From Chrysomallon squamiferum (Eukaryota > Mollusca > Gastropoda > Neomphalida > Peltospiridae): 64,000 bases of DNA. The stretch spans positions 22,385,413 to 22,449,412 of the forward strand of contig CM022673.1 of NCBI GenBank assembly GCA_012295275.1, given 5' to 3'. Below the pieces are notes generated by a model that did not search any database, had not been told where the DNA came from, and saw nothing but the letters and a program-made list of their open reading frames with translations. Shown one piece after another: positions 57,655-64,000 of this stretch (within the stretch, counting starts at the first letter, position 1; each line of letters opens with the position of its first letter). The translations under genes and the position numbers were made by a program.

Positions 57655-58729
57655 TAATCCAGGGCTCAGACAAGGTTTAGTAATTGTTGTAACGTTATTT
57701 TACTAGACTATATTCTCTTGGGTAAATAAATAGAATATTCAACCCGCTGGCATTTACTTGTGAAATTTTACATTCCTTGTGTAATATTTTTCAAGTAAAT
57801 TATCTAGATAAGCGTGATGGTAATGTAAGATGATCTTCTGTGGTGTGACATTGTTTTGTCATATTTTATATAAAAGAATGATAACTTGGAGATCGGGGAA
57901 TTAAAGCAACAAAGTCTGCATGATTTAAACTTAGATAACAAAAACTATTTGAACTGTTAATATTTCACAGTTTCTTTCGATTGGTCTTTCTCTGCCTCTC
58001 AGCCCCGCTGTTCTTTTTATTTTTGTTTTATGTTTTGTTTGCACCTACTTTCTTGGTGTATATAAACTAGTTTTATGTTCGGTATGTACTTAAACTGAAC
58101 TACTTCGAGGTATGAATATATGTACGTAGTACGTCTGTATGTGTGCATGCGTATTTATGTGTAAACATATATCTAAAGCGACCATTCTTGCCAATACTTC
58201 AATAATGTATTTATCTTAACATTCAGTTTGTGATTCATTTATTTATTTCTGAACGGTATTAACTTTATTTTGTCTACAAAGAAAAAACACAATACGACTG
58301 GCAGAACCTATTTAACTGTCATACAGATTTTCCATGTTTTTATTTGACGAGTTCAAATTCATTGTTCATTAAAGCATTACGGATCGGAACATAATAGTCA
58401 CGAAAGTTTTTCACAAGTCAGAACATTCGTGAAGCTGATACCAAATACAGAGATGTATGAATATTTTAAAATCTGCCAACAATAAAAAGAACAACTTACT
58501 GATTTTTTTTTACATAAATGGCTTTCTTATTTTATAACAGAAAATGAATTTTTGGAATGTAAATTTTTATGGAGTATGTTGAATATGTAGAACAAAATGA
58601 GCTCAAACATTCTTGTTTTTATGCGGTAAAAAAGCTGCTTTGGGATTTATAAATATTCGTTGGTAGAAAAATATCGCATAAGTTTGCGAGAGAAAGAAGA
58701 TGATGTCAAATGCAGATGTTTTTACTATT

Positions 58730-59040
58730 ATTACAGAGCACTGATACAGAAAACATTACCCGTGAACCCAATTTCGTGCAAAATGTGTTTTCATGTCATA
58801 ACCATTATTCAACAATCATTTGGAAATTTCTGATGGTGTCGGCATTATGGGCAGGCAAAATCAATAGTACGTTTTAAGCCACGTTGTTCAACAAATGCGT
58901 ATAAGCGCTGTCGACCATCCGATTTATCACATTAACGCTCGTCATGCATTCGTGCGAGCAATTATCCAAGTCCGTGTGCATATTTCGATTTAATAGAATT
59001 AGTTGGCTGCTCGGATTCATCTTCACTTGTAGAATATTTC
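58730..59040. other. Candidate conserved non-coding island
   Basis: About 300 bp of complex sequence with CpGs and homeodomain-like sites, such as CAATCATTTGG and CACATTAACG, and a repeated GCATTCGTGCGAGC-like stretch. No coding frame. Confidence 0.28.
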
Positions 59041-60085
59041 CATTGGATAAGTGAAAAAAGTACGTGAAAGAGAACGAATTGAAGAATTACTTTTGTTTGT
59101 TGAAAAGATTTTTGAATATCTATTAACGGACGATTTTTGTATGCTTCACTTTTTTACTTTTTTCTTGGAGTTATTGGTTAATGTGGTTACGCTAGAAAAA
59201 AGCTTAAAAGTTGTTGAGAAAATCAGTTTTCACGTGTGAGGAGAAGAAAAAACTGCGGTGCTAACCAAATTTGTTCTAAGTATTGTCTGATTTTAGTCTG
59301 GATTTGGGACTGGAATTTTTTTTATTATTATGATTTATTTTATTTTTGAAGACGATTAGTTACTTGAAAAATTATGAAGATTATTGTCAAATATATTTTA
59401 CATGAAAAATTTCAAGATTTGTCTTCGACTCGAACACGAGTCTAAAGTATTACTTATAACTATTTTGTGGTTTTCATTCAAGGAAAACGAGGTTACGTCG
59501 AAGTTAGATTCTAGGATTCTTGATAATTACTTAGGAACATAATGTAATTGTAGCTTGTTTTATTTCTTACTAAGAAGTGTAGGACAAACTCGAAAAATCA
59601 AAGTGACTATCAACAAGTGTAAAGCAAAAATATAAAAGAAACAACATCAAGTAAACACGCAAACAAAAATCAAATGCAGAACTAAAACAAAAATATTTTT
59701 CCTTAATGATCCATGTTTATAGAGAAAGTTGGCGGGATGATATTTTCCCCACCACTGTAGAGGTTTAACAGTTTTCTCATTTATTTTACTTCCTTAGACA
59801 TTTCTACCACGCGGCTGTTCTTCGATAAATTCTCAGACTATTTATTTTTAGCCCTGTGTAGCTGATGGTCTCGACTAATCTAACATTAATCTGGTAACAC
59901 TAGGAGTTAAATGCTAGTTTAAAACTGAATATTTGGTTGATGTGGTATTAATAACAGTATGCAGAGTCATCAGACATCTCCATATCTTGTGTTTTCTGTA
60001 CACAGAAATTACTTCTCGCCTCGACACCTTCTTCACCTGTGATGTAAGTCGTTTATAGTTCGAATTTAAAAGTAAGATCTGAAGT

Positions 60086-60088
<3 letters not shown>

Positions 60089-60171
<83 letters not shown>
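60089..60171. repeat. (CT)n microsatellite
   Basis: About 41 CT units followed by a short TGTG run. Confidence 0.95.
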
Positions 60172-60175
<4 letters not shown>

Positions 60176-60300
60176 GTGTGTGTATATTTATGATAAAATA
60201 ATCAAGAACTTTTTTTGTCTTTCTATATATTATAGGCAGTGTTGTTGGAACATTTATACATTATTTGTTTTAAAAGATCACAGCAGACTATTTTAGAATA

Positions 60301-60331
<31 letters not shown>

Positions 60332-60617
60332 TTTTTTAATTTATCATTCTTTTGACAAAACAGCGCAAAAAGAGAAAAGAAATATTTTTGGATGACGTCA
60401 TATGATGTGAATGGCAGATGGTCGGATTACAGGGTTTGACACTAAGCTGAATATTATTGTATGTTAATATTGTACGAATTATTGTTAAGTGAATAGTACG
60501 GCCACCTGTACAAATGCTAAAATCTATTCTAGTTTATTTTTAAATTTTAAATTTTATTTATTAATAATGTTGTTTCTTTTGTACATATATAACGCATAGG
60601 TACATACGTAAGTATAT

Positions 60618-60690
60618 ATACATACATACATACATACATACATACATACACACATACATACCTACATACATACATACATAAACACACACC
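60618..60690. repeat. (CATA)n microsatellite
   Basis: About 16 CATA units with a few CACA/CCTA interruptions. Confidence 0.93.
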
Positions 60691-60737
60691 TACACATACA
60701 TATCATTTTACGTCTCTCTAAAACTCTTAATTACCTA

Positions 60738-60739
<2 letters not shown>

Positions 60740-60768
<29 letters not shown>

Positions 60769-60800
60769 GTTGTTGTTGTTGTTGTTATTGTTGTTGATTG
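60740..60800. repeat. Compound microsatellite (ATT)n(GTT)n
   Basis: About eight ATT units followed by about ten GTT/ATT units. It is the same unit pair as in the palindromic block at 27761-27900, in the complementary orientation to that block's left half. Confidence 0.9.
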
Positions 60801-62866
60801 TTGTTGATGTTATTGTCAATCGCCCATGTTTATTTACTTTTTTTATATAAACATTTAACACAAAATTAATCATTATTTTAATCATTTTATTTTAAAATAA
60901 TTGTACAACGCACTGATGCAGAGATAGTTTTTTTTTCATTCATTCTCTCTCTATCACTTCGTCTGTCTCTCTATCTGTCTATCTATCCAACCATTTATCT
61001 TTCTTTCTTTCTTTCTCTGAGCACAAAGCATGTTTTTCACTTAATAATTGTTTTGTATTTGCTCTTGGCTTTCTGTGTGCAATAATTTTGATATAGGCAA
61101 TATGCACGTGATAATGCCCAATACTTGATTAAGCAAAATGAGTATATGTCTACAAAAAATAACTCCTTTTTGTTCACGTTTTCTGTTTATCCACTTAACT
61201 AACGTCTATGCTGGACAGAATTATCAATGATAAATGAAACTTATGACACATGGCACTGGAAATAGTTTCTTGAATTGCTGGCAAATTGACCATAGGTCGT
61301 AGATCATTATTTTCGATATTAGTGCAGTAGACGTCTTAAAGCATCAAACGAAAAACAACATTGATTTTGACTACGGCGATTTTATACACTGTAAGGCACT
61401 CTATTATAGGAGCTGAAAGGAGTCTTCGATATAAATTTACATAAAAGGAGCTAGAAGGAAGGAGCCGTCAGTTCAAATATATATAAATATTTGTTTTACT
61501 TCAAGACGATGTGTATTTATTTTGTTTTGTCATAATAGAAGTTATTGTAGTACATATTTAAACAAAGAAACCACATTTTGGTTGTTGTTGATGGTAATGG
61601 TGTTGATGGTTTTCGGGGTTCTTCTGGGAGTGGTTTGTAGTTGTTGCTGTGATTTTGGTTTTTAATGTAGAAATTTCCCAACAGAAAACTGATATGAAGT
61701 GAAGAATTATAAGTAATCAATAATAATTATGAAGGAAGAAAAAAAAATCACTTAGCGCTATGAAATATAAATATATAAATAATAAAAAGTATTTAAGTAA
61801 CACTTCACAATTTTATTATTTTTTATTTTACTTTTTTATTTCCTCACGAATGTAGAAATATACTCTCATTTTATGTTATAGATTCTTTGTTTCTCCAAAT
61901 ATTTGATATCATTCACAAGGCCAAAATGCAGTTTAAAATTTAATAATAATAACATAAATAAAAATGTTTCTGTTTTAGTAAGCAATTGTCTCTTTGATTT
62001 CGTTATCATTTGAAAATCGAAGTTCAAGATAAATAGTTTTTTGTATGATCCGAAATAACCATAAAAAGAAAGACCGAACCACGTATGTTTATGATGAGGG
62101 AAAAGTTAAAATGTTGCTAAATTATTTCAGATGTTAGTTTTAGGTTTTTATTCGATAGGCTCTATGCTTATTGTAAATAAGAGGTTTATGTTTCTCCACA
62201 TGGTACAACATTCTGTAGACAGTATTAACTGTTCTGTATGTGTATTACATGGGTGGCATTACATCAATCGTCCTTTACTTTCTTATTTCTACATATACTA
62301 AATTATAATATTTTAAGTAGATTCCACTTCAACGAAAGGTCTCCTGAAGTAGAATTATAGGTAATTATACATTTATTAGTGTTTTTAATTGATTGGAGTT
62401 TCCTGTGGGGGACCTACAGTTTAGGGGCCCTGAAGTTTGAACTGTTACGGGGGCTTAGCAAGCAGGAACGAGATCTAGATAACTACTGTCATCTTTTTTC
62501 ATGGGCTTGTTCCGTGAAGGATCACCATTAATTATTTTTAAGTTTAACCACAGCATCTCATATTTAAATGTTTGAAGTAATGAGAACTAAATTGGCTTTT
62601 GAAGCTTCATTAGTTTCATAATAAATCAGTAGTGACCTATTATCATATGTAACGAATAAAATACAATAAAATATTTCAATGCCGCCATTTTACCCCTTTA
62701 TGTAGTTGGAGTCGTGACATACATGATTTCTTTTGTTGTTATGCTTCGTTTTAATTAAAATATAATACACTCTTTTCTTGTTCGATTGTTTTCCTTTTTG
62801 TGCACTGATTTCTGATTCATCTTTTTTCTCTTACTTTTACTCTCCTATAATATATTCTGTATTTTT

Positions 62867-62868
<2 letters not shown>
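60801..62868. other. AT-rich region, no gene seen
   Basis: A CTAT/TTTC tract occurs at 60965-61016. A short GC-richer stretch at 62400-62480 (GGGGGACC, GGGGCCC and GGGGGCTT runs) may be a decayed repeat copy. No coding signal. Confidence 0.45.

Positions 62869-62961
<93 letters not shown>
62869..62961. repeat. (CT)n microsatellite
   Basis: About 46 CT units, giving a spurious Leu-Ser frame. Confidence 0.95.
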
Positions 62962-62964
<3 letters not shown>

Positions 62965-63383
62965 CATTTACTCCATTTCTTCATCAGCTTCATTTTTTAC
63001 GTCCCTAACAACGAGAGATGTAGATTCTGTGGTTCCTGTAATCAGTGTCTGAACTGGTTATTTGAACAGAAGGGTTCCAATCACCACAACAGTCACGTAA
63101 TTTATTCTTTAGGAAACATATATTCTCTGTTTGGATCTTTCCAGTGATTTGTGTTAAGAGAAATTGGCCTTTGTGATGCGCAAATATTGACCCTACTAAC
63201 CATGACAAAATCTTATAGCTTCACGTGGCTGATAATAACCATCATGTCCGTTACTCGGGACCTTTTCGAAATACAAAGGAATTTTTTTTTCTTTCATAAC
63301 CTCTTCTTAATTATTCTTTTGTTAGTAAATATATAAAAAATAAACTTCGCTTCTAATTTTATTTAATTACCTATTTTAATTAG

Positions 63384-63484
63384 CAGCAATATATTTTACA
63401 AGCACATTCCCGTAGACAGGAACTTCAGCAACATGTCATGGGTCACTGGCTGGAACGGGAAAGAGTCCAGCTGGCCGACTGAAG
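63384..63484 (+). CDS. Possible isolated coding exon, product unknown
   Basis: An acceptor-like TTTTAATTAG (ending 63383) and donor-like GAAG/GTTAGG (from 63485) bound a stretch open in one frame: …HIPVDRNFSNMSWVTGWNGK…SSWPTE. A shorter version would start after GTAGACAG at 63420. The segment is GC-richer than its surroundings and Trp/Gly/Ser-rich. No family is recognised and no partner exon is visible, so this is a weak call. Confidence 0.15.
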
Positions 63485-64000
63485 GTTAGGCATGTGACTA
63501 TGTTACAAATTTAAAAATATGTTATTGATCTTCCCACACATAACTATTATGTCTGTAGTAAGCGCTTGAAACACATATGCAGAAAGGTGAAATTGTTTTG
63601 ACATTTTCTTTACATCATCAATTGTTTATTTTCCTTTCTTCTCTTCTCCCGTGGGCTTTCCATCTCACGCGTTATGTATAACGTTGTGTTAAAACCAGCC
63701 TGCTTAAAAGTGTTTCTGTCCGAGTATTGGACTTATTCAAACTTTTACCATGAGCTAACAGATCCATCCATATATTTAACCAAACGTAATTGCTCTTTTG
63801 CCATTCAAATATTTGCCATCATGATCGCCAATGATTTGCCGTGTGGTGAGAAAATTAAGTCATTCTCGACTTGGGAATACAAACTGATTGTGGTGAGCGT
63901 ATATCATTTAGTGAGATGTTGATACAAACATTTGTGTTAATATGTAAACTCGACAGTCTGTTAACAATCAGTATTATACATCAAAATCAGTTAGAATGTT
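63485..64000. other. Region at window edge, no supported gene
   Basis: An 82-codon plus-strand frame (63674-63922) has an unremarkable composition and no recognised domain. It may be chance, or part of a gene lying mostly outside the window. Confidence 0.35.

Overview
The window is animal nuclear DNA. Genes have many short exons bounded by GT/AG introns, the base composition is strongly AT-rich, and dinucleotide, trinucleotide and tetranucleotide microsatellites are very dense. The two intact genes encode animal-type proteins, and the repeat style fits an invertebrate, most likely a lophotrochozoan such as a mollusc. That assignment is an inference from style, not from a diagnostic marker.

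Layout. Positions 1-1482 are the upstream region of a membrane dipeptidase gene (peptidase family M19). Its ten coding exons run on the plus strand from 1483 to 6844. After about 6.6 kb of AT-rich DNA (one small inverted-repeat element near 10.4 kb and an array of GAAnnTTC palindromes near 13.1 kb) comes a convergent sterol O-acyltransferase gene (SOAT/ACAT) on the minus strand. It has fifteen coding exons between 23396 and 13427, plus a probable extra 66-base symmetric exon at 21148-21213. Its promoter side carries two closely spaced CACGTG boxes just before the start codon.

Positions 24561-27650 hold a DNA transposon-like element. It has long terminal inverted repeats of about 450-500 bp, each built from tandem units of about 160 bp. 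Inside is a broken coding region whose C-terminal part resembles a FEN1/XPG-type (PIN-like) nuclease followed by a Cys-rich tail. No RNase H-type transposase is visible. This is the most unusual object in the window.

From about 28 kb to 64 kb no convincing gene is present. This stretch holds long (CT)n/(GA)n, (AAT)n, (GT)n and (CATA)n arrays, and a large inverted duplication (49496-50420 against 55339-56307) bordered by (CT)n/(GA)n. Islands of more complex, GC-richer DNA in it could be conserved regulatory elements of a neighbouring gene outside the window. Two or three isolated possible exons are noted with low confidence.

Functionally, the dipeptidase would act at the cell surface on dipeptides or cysteinyl conjugates, and SOAT in the ER on cholesterol esterification. 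Nothing in the sequence suggests that the two genes act together; their convergent arrangement looks incidental.
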